From Sinohyriopsis cumingii (taxonomy: Eukaryota > Mollusca > Bivalvia > Unionida > Unionidae), in assembly GCA_028554795.2 (NCBI GenBank), contig CM068841.1, positions 21,686,308 to 21,750,307 of the forward strand: a stretch of DNA of 64,000 bases. The letters are read 5' to 3'. Shown here piece after piece: positions 36,900 through 51,222 of this stretch (positions within the stretch are counted from its first letter, which is position 1; every line of letters starts with the position of its first letter). The translations under genes and the position numbers were made by a program. A model generated the notes under the pieces. The model was given only the letters and a program-made list of their open reading frames with translations, did not search any database and was not told the DNA's origin.

Positions 36900-37270
36900 G
36901 ATTTGCTGGTTGATTTGGCAGAGAACTGGGGAAGTGATGTAATGATTTTAAAGTTGGCATAGAACTGGGGAAGTGATGTAGTGATTTTAAAGTTGGCATA
37001 GAACTGTGGAAGTGATGTAGTGATTTTAAAGTTGGCATAGAACTGTGGAAGTGATGTAGTGATTTTAAAGTTGGCATAGAACTGTGGAAGTGATGTAGTG
37101 ATTTTAAAGTTGGCATAGAACTGGGAAAGTGATGTAGTGATTTTAAAGTTAGCATAGAACTGGGGATGTGATGTAGTTATTTTAAAGCTGGCATAGAACT
37201 GGAGAAGTGATGTAGTGATTTTAAAGTTGGCATAGAACTGTGGAAGTGATGTAGTGATTTTAAAGTTGAA
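36900..37270. repeat. Minisatellite, 39 bp unit
   Basis: Nine to ten copies of a unit containing GGCATAGAACTGTGGAAGTG and ATGTAGTGATTTTAAAGTT. The unit length is divisible by three, so long false frames appear on the minus strand. Confidence 0.95.
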
Positions 37271-37489
37271 ACAATTACTTGATACAATGTTAAAGCTATG
37301 CACTAAATAAATCAAATACAGCAAAGCTAAATATGGAGTTTTGCTTCGAGGTGAAATCATCATGTAAACACCTTACCTTACGACTGGACATAGCATAGCA
37401 TTCTCATTGTCAGAACGGTAAGGTACCTTTAAAGAGACATGCAATCTTGTATACACGCGTGCCCATATTCACTTGCATTCTTGAACATA

Positions 37490-37537
<48 letters not shown>

Positions 37538-37542
37538 TACAG
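37490..37542. repeat. (CT)n then (CA)n microsatellite
   Basis: About 40 bases of CT repeats passing into a short CA run. Confidence 0.9.
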
Positions 37543-39850
37543 GTCAATATAGCAATCGTAGAAGTTTTAGTTTTAGTTGAAGATTTGTCATTGCTTATAT
37601 TTCTTTATTCCCTTGATGAATGTTCTTCATACTTTGGGTGAATCATTACGAATTTAACACAATTCATTTTATGATGAGCCCGCTTACCCGTTTGATCTTG
37701 AGGTCAACATCACATTAATAGAAAATGCTCATTATGGTTTGGGTTTTCAAAAAGATCTTCATTTCTTTATATATTTTATTATCATTTGATGTATTTTGTT
37801 TATACATTGAATGAGTCATTGTGACTCTAAGAAATTCATTCTTCGACATTCTCGTTTTCTTCTTTTGCCATGGGCTCAAGTTGACAGGTTTTACATTAAT
37901 GCTTTCATCTTAGTCATGACACACGGTCCCTGGCCTCCTTCGTTTAAGAACAGTTTCTATATCCAATATGTTTATACTTGAAAGTCACTCAGATAGATTA
38001 TTCTCAATTGTCTTTACATCAAGGAAGATGTGTAATCAGCATTGTTTTCTTTATGATGAAACTTATTCAGTTACTATTCTTTGTTACATTAATTCTTTGA
38101 ATTCAATGTTATTTTTTAAGAGTTATAAATGATAAGTTATTTAAAAAAATGCCGCCTCCTTTAATCTTTAGTAAGTCTTTTATTTACTTTTTTCCTCTGT
38201 GTGCATTTGTAAAATGAGAATTGATTCCAGTCAAGTTACGAATTAGAAATATGTTCATGGAACAGGATTCCTCACAACAATGTCGGAAATAAGCAAACGC
38301 AAACTTGAAAAAGCTCCGATAGACTGAGAAACGGACAGAAAAGCGTAACACTGTATGCTTAACCACTGTAACTGTGGGTATACAAATCATTGATACTATC
38401 CCGACTTTCAGGAAACTATTTTGCATGTGCAGACAATGAGGATATCCTTTTTAGATAAATAAAGACAAAATATTCGACTTGCTTATAGAAATTATCCTGC
38501 ATTGACGAAGCATAACGAAGAGCGTATATTAGACCGCTAATTTACTTTACTTTACGTACATCCTGGTTATATCATTGCGACTAAGCGTTATTGATGTTCG
38601 ATTCGGTAACAGAATCTTCAACAAACCCGGAAATGTAGATATTATACAGTTCATATTATCAGTGGTTGACTGCTTGTTCTAAGTAGTCATTTGACTTAGG
38701 ACTTGAAGGTTTCATGAAGAAATGGACACATATTTGATATTCTGAAGTACAGACGCCGTTTTGTGCTTCTGCAAGATCAAAATGTGGGTAAATAATTTCA
38801 GTTGTGATTGACATTTACGCAGTCTCTTCCATTAGGTAGTCAATTATCTAGCACTTTCCAAGCCACAACATAATGGTAAATATTTGTTCAGAATCAGGTC
38901 GGATCCAGTTGGTTTATATCATGCCATTATGTACGGTGAGCTGGGGTTCTTTTCGGTTTATCGGAATTGCTCTTGCCAATCACACCAGATATCACCTATT
39001 GTTGGTATTTCGTGATAAACTGGTTTATATGGAGATTGGTCATCTAAGAATAAGATTCGCTCAAAGGATTGCCACCTTCAATCCATCTGAAACTCAGGAA
39101 AGAGTTCGTATATTCAGACTACGTCTTCAGGTACTTGATATGTGGAAGTTTGAAATTTTTAATGCTTTTCCAGGTTTGCACATTCTACTCCGCATAATTT
39201 TACTGAGTTTTTTTAACACGCGAGTGCAATTCCTAGCGTGATGGCTTTGCGGCAGACCCGTTGCAGTATTGTTTAACTGTGGAATTTCAATCGAATATGA
39301 CAAATGTTGTGGTGGACTCATTAATCTGAAATATATGAAAAAAGAAATATTTCACCATTGCCGGTATGAAAACTGTTCAAATTATTTTGGTTGACGTGAT
39401 TATTTAATAATTTGAGATGTCGAAATTGCTATACCAGATTCCATCTATGATAATGACTTAAATGTGTGCTACCACGTATGCCATCTTGAACAATGACAAA
39501 ACGAGACATGTACACTGTAATCGTCAGAAAGATACAATTACACTAGAAAGAGTCATTGCACTAGAAACAGCAGGTGATGAATGACAATTTTAAAATAGGC
39601 TTGTTTTAATTTTGGCAAAATAGGAGGAGTGCATCACGTGTTATATCGCCTATGCTATTCAGGTTATGTGTAACCGTGGTCGAATCGGTTAATATGTTGA
39701 TTGAAATATCCCTGGTTAGAATCACGTTCGCGGAAATTGTATTTATCTTTTCTGATTGAGAGACTAGTCGAGCAAAGGTTCAGCCGCACATAAAAATTGA
39801 AAGTCAAATCTGACGATGAACTATCAATGATCATGATTATAAAATGTTGT
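37543..39850. other. Integrin intron, no gene recognised
   Basis: AT-rich. The open frames at 38184-38426 and 38873-39241 show no motif or splice support. Confidence 0.5.
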
Positions 39851-40195
39851 ATGATTCTTCTTCAAATACGTTACCCGATCACAAGGCCTTGGGAGAACTA
39901 CTACAGCCTGCAAAACCAACCCTCCCAGAATAAAACGTTTTAGCTTAAAAGCTAATAGTTATCTGCCCTCTTAGGTGGCTATAATTAGGGTGATCTCCCC
40001 TTGATACAGGAATAGGTGGCGCTCTACAGTTTCGTATTTTCATATGGTTAGAATTTTAAAGAAAAAGAATTTTCCCGAGTTTCCAAACTGGTTATAATGG
40101 TTATTTAAAACAAAACCTTGTATATATTATATATTGTTCAAAGAAGCTTTAATTCCCTTTATTTTGGTGCATGATTGATTGGTGTAATATGAGTT
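39850..40195. repeat. Dispersed repeat, copies elsewhere in the window
   Basis: The part at 39868-39990 (CTTCAAATACGTTACCCGATCA; TTTTAGCTTAAAAGCTAATA) recurs inverted at about 43676-43712 and 44165-44250. The part at 40055-40195 (GAATTTTCCCGAGTTTCC; TTTATTTTGGTGCATGATTG) recurs directly at 63875-64000. It is probably one composite repeat family. Confidence 0.65.
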
Positions 40196-40359
40196 ATAGA
40201 GTATACAGCTTAGCCTTACTTCAGATGTGCAACTTTCAAAAACTGCTACATTTTATATATGTAGTAGTTCGTCTATTGCACTTTCAGAAGCTGGTATTGT
40301 CTAGTTGGGCAAAATTCATTTTCCATATTTTAATAGGTGCTAAAGACAGTGTACTTTAG

Positions 40360-43300
40360 TCTAATTTAGGCTGATTTGTTTAGCATAAGGGAGCAGCCTT
40401 TTGCAGTATGTTTAGACCATGTACAATTTTCATAAGTACAATATCCAAAGAAATGTCAGTCACATTACATCAAGGTAGCATAGAGGTATGCCAACATTCT
40501 CTCCATTATGCATGCTTCAAATGCAAACTTCACCTTTCATACGTCACACTCTCAAAAGTACATAATAACAAGTGAGCGCCAAATCCCGTGAATACTAAGT
40601 TAATACTTCCGCTTGTGCCGAGTAGCACTCTGTCTACAGAAAGAACTCACAAACCACTTACAAGCATCTTGGTAAGATTTGTTTACCATGAAGCAAGTTT
40701 GAGGAGTTATCTCTTCGATGGGATGTGTACACATTTACTAAATTTCCAACTTTTCTGTCTTTCTTCGACGACAAAGTTTCTGGTTTTCCATTCCCGTCCT
40801 CATACACTTAGGCGCCCTTGGTACGTACCTCCGCAAATCGCAGTTGCGTCCACTGATATTAATATAACGGCATTTAAATACGTGCAGGTCTGTTGCGTGG
40901 CACAGAAAACTCCTTTAATACTGTTGTATAATTTCCACCATGGTCGAACATGGGTATGTTTTCTATATTAATCTAGTCTTAGCATCCACTTCTTAGTTGT
41001 ATATTTAATGCTCTACTGATCTCACCTGTATAGGTCTCCTTTGGCCTTTCCTACTTGTAACATTGTCATACAATTTATATTGTAGCATCCACTTCGTAAG
41101 TATCAGCAGCGACGTTTGATTAAGTTTTAAATTTCATGCACTGTGTGCTATAGAAAACTCAATTATATATGCTTTATGGTCTCTGCCGCTTTTGGATACG
41201 TACAGATAAATTCCATATGCAAAACTGAGTCATAGCGATAATTTTGATAGTTACTAAAAGTGACACTTCGGTGATTTTAATTGCATAAGCACTCATTTGA
41301 CCTTCGGAACAGGTAACATTTATTCGAAATGATATTGTGCGCCAATTTCGTAAATGTTTATGAGGCAATTTCAATAATATATCTGTATGTTTAGCCACGT
41401 GGACCTGTTTTGAGGTAATTGTGATAGTGTGCAGCTCTGCACATACACTCTAATGTTCATGCTCCTGTGCTACACCTGTATATATTCTCTGCTCTATTTT
41501 GTCTTACAGATTCAAATCATGGGCAAGACCATACTAACAACTACTCTGTTTGTAGATTACTCAGGTTGTTAATATCTAAATAAATGTTAGAATTGTATAT
41601 TCTGGACACAAGCCAATGAGGTGAAATACTTGGGTTACCAAAAGAGAGGGCACAGCTGAGCACCTTGAGAAAAGAGTCTATCATCAGTTTGCACGCTATG
41701 GTTCGACACAAAATCACTTGCTTGGGGACGAGATAGAAAACAATCAAACAGTCCCAGTTACCATCGCTCATATCAGAATTACGGACCGGTTACGTGGATT
41801 AATATCCCGTAGCCCATTCCATTCTCATGAATTTGATAGCGTCATGACAATCATCATTATCCTGTCACGACCGGACATGTATCTCTGATTGTAATGGGTC
41901 AGGACAACAATTCATCATACACTGTCAGCTACGAGAACGAACCCAGGTCATCAACGCACTCTCTTAGATTAGTCTAACCCTGCATAATGCGCTTGGCACT
42001 CCCTGCGTACCATGCCCAGTTTAGAGCCTATGTGTCCAAGAGCTGTCGGTTCAATCTGATCTCAAGACTTTGACACTCAAAGGGAGTCTGTACTTAGAGA
42101 CAACTTTGAAATTACCGTGTCTAACTTAAATGTTCTGCGAGTTAATGAGCCACCATCCTGGATATTCGTCTCAAACTACTTCGCATGTAGCACAAGAGAT
42201 GCCGGATTAACCACTTTTATCCAAAAGCGGCTAAACTTGCTCTGAAGTACTCTTGTCTTGTTAAAGTATTACTTGATGTGAGAAGACTTAGCCTTACATG
42301 CTACGACTAAAGACTTCCCCGAATACTGCCACTCCTCCTTCCTTCGCAACAACTGCCTTTTCTGCGTTCCGGCATCAGATGATACTTCGAGTTTGTCAGT
42401 GTTACTCGCATTTTGGGCTGCTCATCTTATCAATGTCCCAAACGTCAACTGTCTTAAAAGACGCCTTCCCTCCAACTCTACTCAGCCGTTGTATAAATCT
42501 CACATACCAGGTTCCATTTAGATGACTCAGCTGTTGATTGAGATATGGCAGCTATCGGGATGACATAGCGATCCTCCGTGCACATGAATAGGAAGTCTTC
42601 TAACGACACACATCAGCTGGTGCACACCGTCGTGGCTGTGGACTCTATATGGGGTCTATTATATTTCAAAAGGCGGAACGTAGTGTATATTTCACCACCC
42701 CGAATCCCACACGACAAGCAAGGGATGCAGTGCTCTCTACCACCACCTTTCATATGACCATCATATGGCCAAGCTACGCTTGCAACCTTTATCATCTAAT
42801 CTCCTCTTTAATGGTCAGATTAACGAAAATTTGCAAACAAGCCACCAAGAAAACCAATTTCTATTCCTCGCAGTCTGAGCAACAGCGGAATGAATTTTTA
42901 GGCAATCAAGAAAGTGATGATAGGGACACCCCAAGTGCACAAGCCACTAGGAAGCAGTACTACCAAATCTACGACCGTCAAAAACCACATTTTTCCCGAA
43001 TAATCGTGGACAAGGGGTAGAGAGAGAGAGAGAGAGAGAGAGATGGTGATTGTTTCCGCTAGCGTTTCTCTCGAAGAAAGCCTCACTACCTCAAAACAGG
43101 AAGTATCTTCACACTGCCCTTATCACAGATCCCGGCATATGAAAGCTCCAGTTTTTCTCTGCCGGATGGGACGGACATGCCACCTTAAAGACGGTAAGGG
43201 CAACATATCAGCACAAAGACTTTCGTCTTGGATAAAGTGAGCTATTTGCTCCGCAAATGTGGTAAATTAACCCATTAACAAATGCATATGCTTCGCACCT

Positions 43301-43675
43301 AAGCTCATAAAGTTATTGTAGTCAACACACACATTGCATTATGAGTGAAACTGTCATTATTCATGCTCTGATGTGAAGAACCGAGTCCATTTTTATCTCA
43401 GAGATCTTCGTCCTCAAAGGCCCAGCTCGATCTGGTGAGTCGTATAACAGTGGTGCAACAGATTACCTTCACGGTTTGTTCGACATCTTGATAAGGACAC
43501 GGTTTCATTTCCGCTGGATTTGCATGAGAGAAAACTTTGAAGCCTTTCCCAGACATACGGAGTCTATTCTACAGTCAGGTTATCAAGAAGTTGTCTCACA
43601 TTCCTTAAGCGACCGGAGATGGTATCTTTAGGGTAAGAGGATGCATATTCCTCCACACTTGCCTATTCTCCTAAG
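40360..43675. other. Integrin intron, no supported feature except a microsatellite
   Basis: Contains an (AG)n run at about 43019-43042. Several open frames below 130 codons lack motifs. Confidence 0.5.
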
Positions 43676-43876
43676 GTAGTATGATCGGGTAATGTATTTG
43701 AAGAAATCGATTTGTTTCTAGAAAGACATGTTTCATCAATAATAGCTACTCGATCATAAAACACATACAACCTCCAATACTTCCTTCAGATGCATCCGTA
43801 TAGAAAAAGTGTCTTCCGTTGCAGTAGTAACTAAGCATTTACGGGTTTTGGAGACTCTCTCTATATCAAATGGAGA

Positions 43877-44135
43877 TCACCGCTCCGGTGGCTGAGTGGT
43901 TAGACCGTCCGCCTCGGATGAGGGAGGTCGTGGGTTCGATACTCAGCATTAAGAGGTTACTGTTAGGACTGGTCGGCCTGGTGTCAGGATAATATGACTG
44001 GGTACGACATCATGCTACATGTTTGCGGAATGATGCCCCAGTGCTAGACATCAATATAAACTGCCACACTGCAGACATCGTAGAGATATGACTGAAAAAT
44101 TGTTAAAGCTACATTAAATATCCAAATCACATAAA
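43877..44135 (+). mobile_element. tRNA-derived SINE, second copy, internal deletion
   Basis: GCTCCGGTGGCTGAGTGGTT opens the element; the B box reads GGGTTCGATACT. Relative to the copy at 4543, about 65 bases after the B box are missing. It is nested between two parts of the dispersed repeat shared with 39850-39990. Confidence 0.8.
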
Positions 44136-44259
44136 GACTCAAAGGGAGGTCACTATCTCAACGCCATCTAGGTGAGCAGATAACTTTTAGCTTTTTAGCT
44201 AAAATGTTTTAGTCTGGGAAGGCTCTACTTGCTAGACAGTAGTAGTTCTACTTAGGTAT

Positions 44260-45250
44260 TATGATCAGATATATTTATTGAAAAAACATATATTACTTGA
44301 AAAATTGGTTTTTTAAACTTTTGTCCGGAGCAAAATGAAAAATCGACCTGTTAAGGATAGCATTACAGTGCGCACGGCAAAAAACTCGGCGATGAATACA
44401 ACCAAAAGTGTTCAAAGTCGTTGTATGATATTGTGCAAGAAACATTTATGTCATTAACGTTGACTGGTTTTCCAACACAACCAGCGCAACTGGTACAGAC
44501 AGGGAAATCTCAGTATACCAAGCGAATATAGTTATAATATAATTATAGCGATGGTAGTGGCGACAGCGAAGATCACCAAGGGCAAATCAATTAGAACAAT
44601 GCCTTGGAAATAATATAATAAATCAAGGGCACCCAAAATTGCCAACCTTCGAGGCTATACGGGTTCACGTATAACGCTGTAGGAGTGAATCGAAACAGAC
44701 AATAGGTGAAATTCTCTTAAGTTATTTCCAAGTCGAATGAAACAAAACCATATCTGATATATTCTAGTACACTATGACGTTCGATGCCACTGGGTGCAAA
44801 CTTACAAAGTCTGGCCGCGTTCAGCTGGTGCAGTACACAATGATAGGTTACTAATGCCAATTTGGGTTGAGATCGATTTGATGGAAATTATATTCAGGAT
44901 TGCAATACTCTTAGAATGAATCTGGAAAGAACAAGCCTGTTCATTTTCGAAATCCTGATTTACAATTTCGAATTACCATAAGAAAATGTGGGAAATCACT
45001 TTATGGACTCCTTTTAATTATATCTTCTCACGTGGATTATCTACCTTGCCTCATTATCCATATACCATGTGAGGCATGTGAGGAGATGAAACAAGGGCGC
45101 ATGAGAAAGCAACAGGAAAAACGCAATGGATAAGATAGTGGGTATATAGAAAGTTTGATAGCACAGGGACGTAACAAATGCAAAGGTATATGCCTTTGAA
45201 AACGTGAATTTTGCGGCAGAATATCCCATTACGCATACTTTAAATCAATA
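44260..45250. other. Integrin intron, featureless
   Basis: No gene or repeat recognised. Confidence 0.5.
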
Positions 45251-45397
45251 TTATGACTTTTTCCAGACCAACCCCGACCGTTGTTCAACAGCCGCGCAGA
45301 TATGTATTGCAATTCATTTATGGACCATTCGTTTTAGATATTGCACGTATGGTTGCTGGTGAACAAAGCCGTCGTCGTATGGCAGTTACTCTTGCAA

Positions 45398-45499
45398 AGG
45401 AGCAGTATTCTCATCAACGGGTCTTCGCGTCCAAGCCTAATTTTTACCAGGAGCAGTATTCTCATCAACGGGTCTTCGCGTCCAAGCCTAATTTTTACC
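45398..45499. repeat. Perfect tandem duplication, 51 bp unit
   Basis: AGGAGCAGTATTCTCATCAA begins both copies (45398 and 45449). The copies appear identical and keep the reading frame of 45253-45516. Confidence 0.95.
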
Positions 45500-46879
45500 A
45501 AATTTTGAAAGTATAAACATTGTAAAAAAAAACAACTAGTAACGAATAAAAGTAGATGTTTTGTAGTTGAGCGATACAGAATTGAAAAATTTTGAAATTC
45601 TTTCTTCGGTAAATCAGTTGTAGGATGGAATCATCTGAGTGACAGTGCTGTGTGCGCGAAATCAGCGAAGAGCTTCAGAATAGCTCTCAAACAATACTAC
45701 TGACTTTCTAGTTGGCGGTCTCTTGCAGTGCATATTTATGCCGTAACTAGTCCTGCACTGTATACATTCAGATTCAGCCTCACAAGCACGTTGGTGATTT
45801 CGAAGATTACGAGGCAATCATCGCGCACGCATATAAATCTGTCAAAGACGCTGTGAAGATTTCATAGAACATACGTCCAGAATTAATATCAACTTTTCAG
45901 CAGTCGGTGGTTATACCACTAGCATACATAAAACACTCACGTCCGAGTTTATGGTTAACATTGTTATTTTTGAGGAGTTCACTATGCCGCTCGTATTCAC
46001 AACCAAAAGGTTTCAACGACGGGGTCAGAATCCCACTCAGGTACTTTACCAAAATTGCGTTGTATTATTGAACAACAAGGACACCGGTACCATCCGTGAT
46101 GAAATCGATAAACGTTTTGCAACGATCCTCGAGAAGTTTGGTGTTTACACCCGAGATGGTACAGGGTGACTCCCAATGTGCGAAAGTTCTGGTTAGGGTC
46201 TCCCTGTAAAACTCTTGCCTCAGATACAAATTTATTCGAACGCCAGTGTTATTCCAAGTCAAGCAGTAAACGTGAAAAACAATACAACCGTTGTTTTCAA
46301 TGGCAATCTCGATTGCGGTGCATGCAATTCGCGCGATGATAAAGTAAGTCCTCGAAAATACAAGCAGCACATGGATGAACAGTTATTTCAATACTAAATT
46401 AACGATACAAGTTGCTGATGTTTTAACGACTCGACCGTGATATCGCCGTTAATTGTTTGCTTAGAACAGCAACTTTCAACAGAGTTGATTATCCTGACAC
46501 CATCAAAACGAAGATTGGTGTACGCGGCTTAGCGTTAATTGGTTTCTACTGAATGGTCCAGAGACTTTGCACCATTACGTGTCAACAAAAGATCATCTCA
46601 AATGGTTTACGGCACAAAAAGCACAATGATAAAATGTTTCCATGTCGACGCTGCATTTATATTTTAGAATGTCACGGCTGCTTCATAAAATTAATGTTTC
46701 CTGTGTGGTGTGTGGTTGGGGCGTCATTGAGAAGTCAGTTTACTATTGTTTCAGAGCTTGAGAAGAACATTTTATCATATAGAGTATATCATTCTAAACC
46801 TCTAAAACGCTTCAATAGTTGAGTCAACGCCCGATGTACCTGCCATTAACCCAAATATCAGTGCAGTGTTTGATCATCG

Positions 46880-47440
46880 GTGAGCACAGTTTCACGAAGA
46901 CTCATTGATATTTTCACGTGCGATTCATCTCAGTCGTATTTTTGGGGTTTTGCAAAGATATTGGCAAGGCTATTTTCGGAGCAAATGATACAATTGCTTT
47001 AAACCAGAAGGACCTCGGCAACCATGCGATTGATGTGATGGAGGTGCCGCTGGCGAATTGGTATTGTTGAAATGGATGTTCTGGATGCCGATAATAATCT
47101 CTTTGGTGGCTGCAGAAGTACGTTTGATGTAATTTATGAACCCTAAAGGCTTGTCAAAGTTTCAATTTCTCGCGCTTACAGCAGACTCAGTAGAAAGCAC
47201 CGTTCCGCCGATGTCATGGCAAGATATCAGTGCACCAAGACATGTATTTGTAGCGTTCCATTCAGTGGCTTAGGTTACCGGTGGACAAGCAACTAGTACG
47301 GTGATATTTGACAAGTAACGAATATCTAATGTTTCTTTGGGGTAAACAGTCATCAGGAATCCTCGAAAGACACTTTAATCAACTTCGAAGACAATCAAGG
47401 TGCAAGTGAATATGACAAACTATTATTACGTATGAGCCAC
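46880..47440 (+). pseudogene. Hexon-like capsid protein relic (second element)
   Basis: Broken frames include FHEDSLIFSRAIHLSRIFG, then in another frame CKDIGKAIFGANDTIALNQ, later RHVFVAFHSVA, VIFDK, ISNV and EDNQGASEYDKL. Their order matches a hexon-like protein family I recall from animal adintovirus-like elements: SLxFSRAIHLSR, then H/NTI, then PRxVxxAFQ/HS, then FDxxxISN, then a YD ending. It does not resemble the capsid gene of the intact Polinton, so it comes from a different lineage. Not functional. Confidence 0.5.
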
Positions 47441-47964
47441 AACCAAAACGTAGACACGGGTCTGCAGATTTCTCAGAAAGAGTTATTATACCCGATTTAT
47501 TACCTTTCGTTGGAACACCTGGAGCTATTTATGCTGTCCGTAATTGGCATTCACCGAAATTGCATGCGTTAAGCTTTACTTGCGTCTCAATTGGCGGTTA
47601 TAGATGCATTGCTGTAATGTTTACAGACAAGTTTCTCTTATTGGTGGACACAGGTGGCCAACAAATGGCCATTGACGCGCCAGTAGAAAATATGTAATTA
47701 AAAAGTATACCCGAAAAGTGATGTCATACGACGAAGTTATGGTTGTTCTTACCCTACAGTAGCTTGGGAAAAAATTAACGCAATAAGAAATGAGAGTGGA
47801 GCCACCACGAAACCTTGTCCAGCAAATCTGATCGAAAATGACTCCGTGTTAATAATCCTAACGCAATTTGATATACTCACGATGGCCATATAAATTCAAA
47901 CATTGGTGTTATAGTTATCAAAGTAAGAAGTGACAAAAATGAAACTTATTCGTTAACCAGGGGT

Positions 47965-48430
47965 GAACTCTAAATGGACGGGATCTTCAGTTGTGGGATC
48001 GTGTCCAGCGACCAATTATGATTTACTCGCAATGATAACATCAATCAAGCGCTTCAGATCCGTCCTCATGTGGGATGAGCTTGTTTTCTGGTTTACCACG
48101 AGAAACCGGCATCGTCAATATGTATTCGTCAAGAGGATCTGGAATTCATTGGGTCGAATACGCGTAAACGCGTAAACGCCTAGACATTATTTTTTATTTT
48201 GACTCGTACGGACTTGTACCATCACTTTAAGTTGTTGATTATTTGCATGGTGGCTTCACATTCCATCCTTTAGGGGCTATGTCGCCCCAAAACTGCGGTT
48301 GCAAATAGCCAGATATGAGGACATCTCGCTATTGAAGTGCTATGTGCATTCGAGCTTTAACCGATACCACAAGGGTTTCTTGATTTCCTGTTATCGGAAA
48401 CAAAGTCATTGGAAATTGTTTATACAAGAT
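47965..48430 (+). pseudogene. Adenain-like protease relic (second element)
   Basis: Broken frames with NYDLLAMITSIKRF and WDELV near the start, SGIHWVEYA (His motif) at about 48138-48165, FYFDSYGLVPSL (Asp motif) at about 48189-48224, and NCGCK near 48295 where the catalytic Cys motif would lie. The order and spacing fit an adenovirus-type protease. Stops and shifts make it non-functional. Confidence 0.55.
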
Positions 48431-50173
48431 GCCTGATCACATTTACAAACGCGCGAGCGTAGCGACCTGACGGAGGGGGGGGAATGGGGCGCCGATATAA
48501 ATATAATGTTGTTTGCCCAGAACGTGGATTTCGTCGAGTTGAGCAACCTGTTTTGTCAACAATGACGACCCGGGCAATGTAGCGATTTTTCAAGATCCAA
48601 CTGAATAATGTAAAACATCCGACGTGGACGACAACGATGTAGTCGCTTGCGAGATGCCATCGCGAAACCCTGGTATAAATCAATGATAACCAGGAAATCA
48701 GAGACTCTGGTGTGTAGGTTGTTTTTATCAAAGACGACGTCAACGATGATCATAATGCGATAAATCAATATTTGGGTGTAATGTCATCCAGGTGCTATTA
48801 ACTATATGGAGCCAAATGCAACGAAAATTATCCAAAGAAGAAGAAAAAAAAAAGACAGCTTAATCTTAGTAAATGGCTAACATATATTCGTCTTTTGAAC
48901 ATAGCTTTGATGTACTTAAACGTCACATCATAAATTGCTCGACGCCAGCATGCAATCATCGCATCAGCACGCGAACACACCTGTTCGCTGATTATGCCTT
49001 TGGGTGTGTTTTCACTCAGGGATGTTTTCTACAACGATGAATAGGAATTCACCAACAAATCCACTGTGATAGTGTTCTCCATCAGTTACGTCAGTGATGT
49101 CAAACCACCAACATTAACTTGAACAAGAAAAGAAAAACCTCGACTAATATTTACCAAAGTTGCGTTTGTTCAAGTTACAGTTTTAGGACGACAACGAAAA
49201 CTGTTATATACACAAATTAATAATGTAGTTACAGGTGAACGTGGTGCCAAGCCACCGGAACGCGCACTCACAGGAAGCATTAATAATAACCGAGCAGATA
49301 TTTTCTACGATTGTATGACGGTTGTGCTACAGAAGAAAAATGCTTGGATGGAAGTTTGGATGGAAGTTCATTTGCAGGTTGCAATCGAACCAAGCCAACC
49401 TGTCACGGTGACATTATTAATAGATGAACTGTGAGGGACTTTTAAAATTACCGAAGCGAACAAAATGGAAGAAGATCAATAGCTGGGGGATGAAATTGTC
49501 CAGAGAACTAATATACTCTCAAAATATAAATTCATGAGTAACGATGTATATGCTATTGTGGACTACCCGCCGCAACAACATTTGGTTTGGGTATTCCTGG
49601 AATTACAACTACAGTAACTATCATAGCCACCACATCAGTATGATTTGTTTTCTCTGAGGCATATCAGTAATAACCAGTGCCGCGGCCAGCGCTGCAAAAA
49701 TAATTTCAATATGGTTACACAAAAATAATACGCGTCTATTCAGAAATTCTCGTGGTTGCACACAGTACTCTAAGCACAATTACTAAGTTGTATTTTGTAG
49801 CCATCTGAGACAAAACCATTAACACGGCTAAATTTGAGACCGTTTTGGCAGATGTGGGAAACTTCCGACGACTTCGTGCCTAGATACGGAACCGGCCCAC
49901 TAGCGCCTTCGAGGCAAAACCGAAGCAATCGAGTAAACTGTGGGGTTGTCGCTGAGCAATCTTGGGGGATCTCGGATAAAACAGTCGCGCAGTGCAATGC
50001 ACTCACTCGATTAAAACGGTAAAATAGTGTGGTTAGAATTTGCCGTAAATCTATCAACTGCTCCAGGGATTCGTCCACTTTCGCTGTCTTCTGCCAACAA
50101 TTTATATTCACCCAATTTGTTGAGTCCATTGACTAATAGAAAGTTTTAGAATAATTTTATTCAAATTTAACAG

Positions 50174-50282
50174 GGACTGTTCCAGCTGCAGATGTCGCTT
50201 CTTAACGGATCAGATGCGCCACGTGCCCGATTCGGAACTGCAATTACCAATCTTGGGGACATTAACAAGGACGGCTATGCGG
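50174..50282 (+). CDS. Integrin alpha exon with FG-GAP/Ca-binding motif
   Basis: A 109 nt exon between TTAACAG and GTAAGA, phase 0 to 1. It encodes LFQLQMSLLNGSDAPRARFG and ends TAITNLGDINKDGYA, the first half of a calcium loop completed by the next exon. Confidence 0.92.
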
Positions 50283-50700
50283 GTAAGATATCCCAATGAT
50301 GTATCGATGTTTTTCATAGTTTTACCTTTAGCTTTAATTTTCTTAAATTCCTTTTCCACTTCCACACGTGGTTAAGAATGAACAGTCCAAGCACGGCAAA
50401 ACTGGTTGGTAGCCTATTGGCTTAGATGTGAGTTAGATACGACGAGTACTGAGATAATAATAATCTGCGCTAAGTTTAACATTCATTCTTAGCCAATCAA
50501 AACAGACTTTATAAAAGTAATTTTCTCTGTATTTGGCTTGCAAACTATCCCTACTTAAACGTCTAAGGTGATCGTCTACCCTTAATGTAGCAATTAATCT
50601 TAAATTTTACAAGTTTGACGTTTTTATCTTACCTAAGGCATGTATGTATGTATGTATGTATGTATGTATGTATGTATGTATGTATGTCTGTATGTTTGTA

Positions 50701-50747
<47 letters not shown>

Positions 50748-50920
50748 ATGTATGTATGTATGTATGTTACCTAAGGCATGCAAAGCAAAAATGTATTTAT
50801 GTATGACTGACTGACTGACTGACTTTCTTTATTTCCTCTTCAGAAGAGATTTCATTCAGTTAATATTTCGTTAATACAGAAAAGATAGGAACATAGCTTG
50901 ACATTAATGGACTTACAGTA

Positions 50921-50987
<67 letters not shown>

Positions 50988-51164
50988 TACATATATATGA
51001 ATACATACACACATATACACACATATATACATATATACACACATACACATATATATATACATATATTCATACATATATACATACATACACACATATATAT
51101 ACATATACAAATATACATACACATATACACACATATACACATATATACAAATATAAACATATGT

Positions 51165-51222
<58 letters not shown>

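Larger units (their letters stand above)
45250..49700 (+). mobile_element. Decayed second virus-like (adintovirus/Polinton-type) relic
   Basis: A cluster of short, broken + strand frames that together look like a degraded DNA-virus-like element: 45253-45516 (unknown), 45951-46390 (unknown), a capsid-like stretch at 46880-47440, an unknown stretch at 47490-47700, an adenain-like stretch at 47965-48430 and an unknown stretch at 49140-49440. Composition is less AT-rich than in the neighbouring intron. All frames have many stops. Ends and TIRs were not found. Confidence 0.5.

Noticed and set aside
36680-37363. 227-codon minus-strand repeat protein
   Set aside because: Produced by the 39 bp minisatellite; no motif and no conserved start context.
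38873-39241. 122-codon + strand ORF
   Set aside because: No motif, AT-rich, not linked to integrin exon phases.
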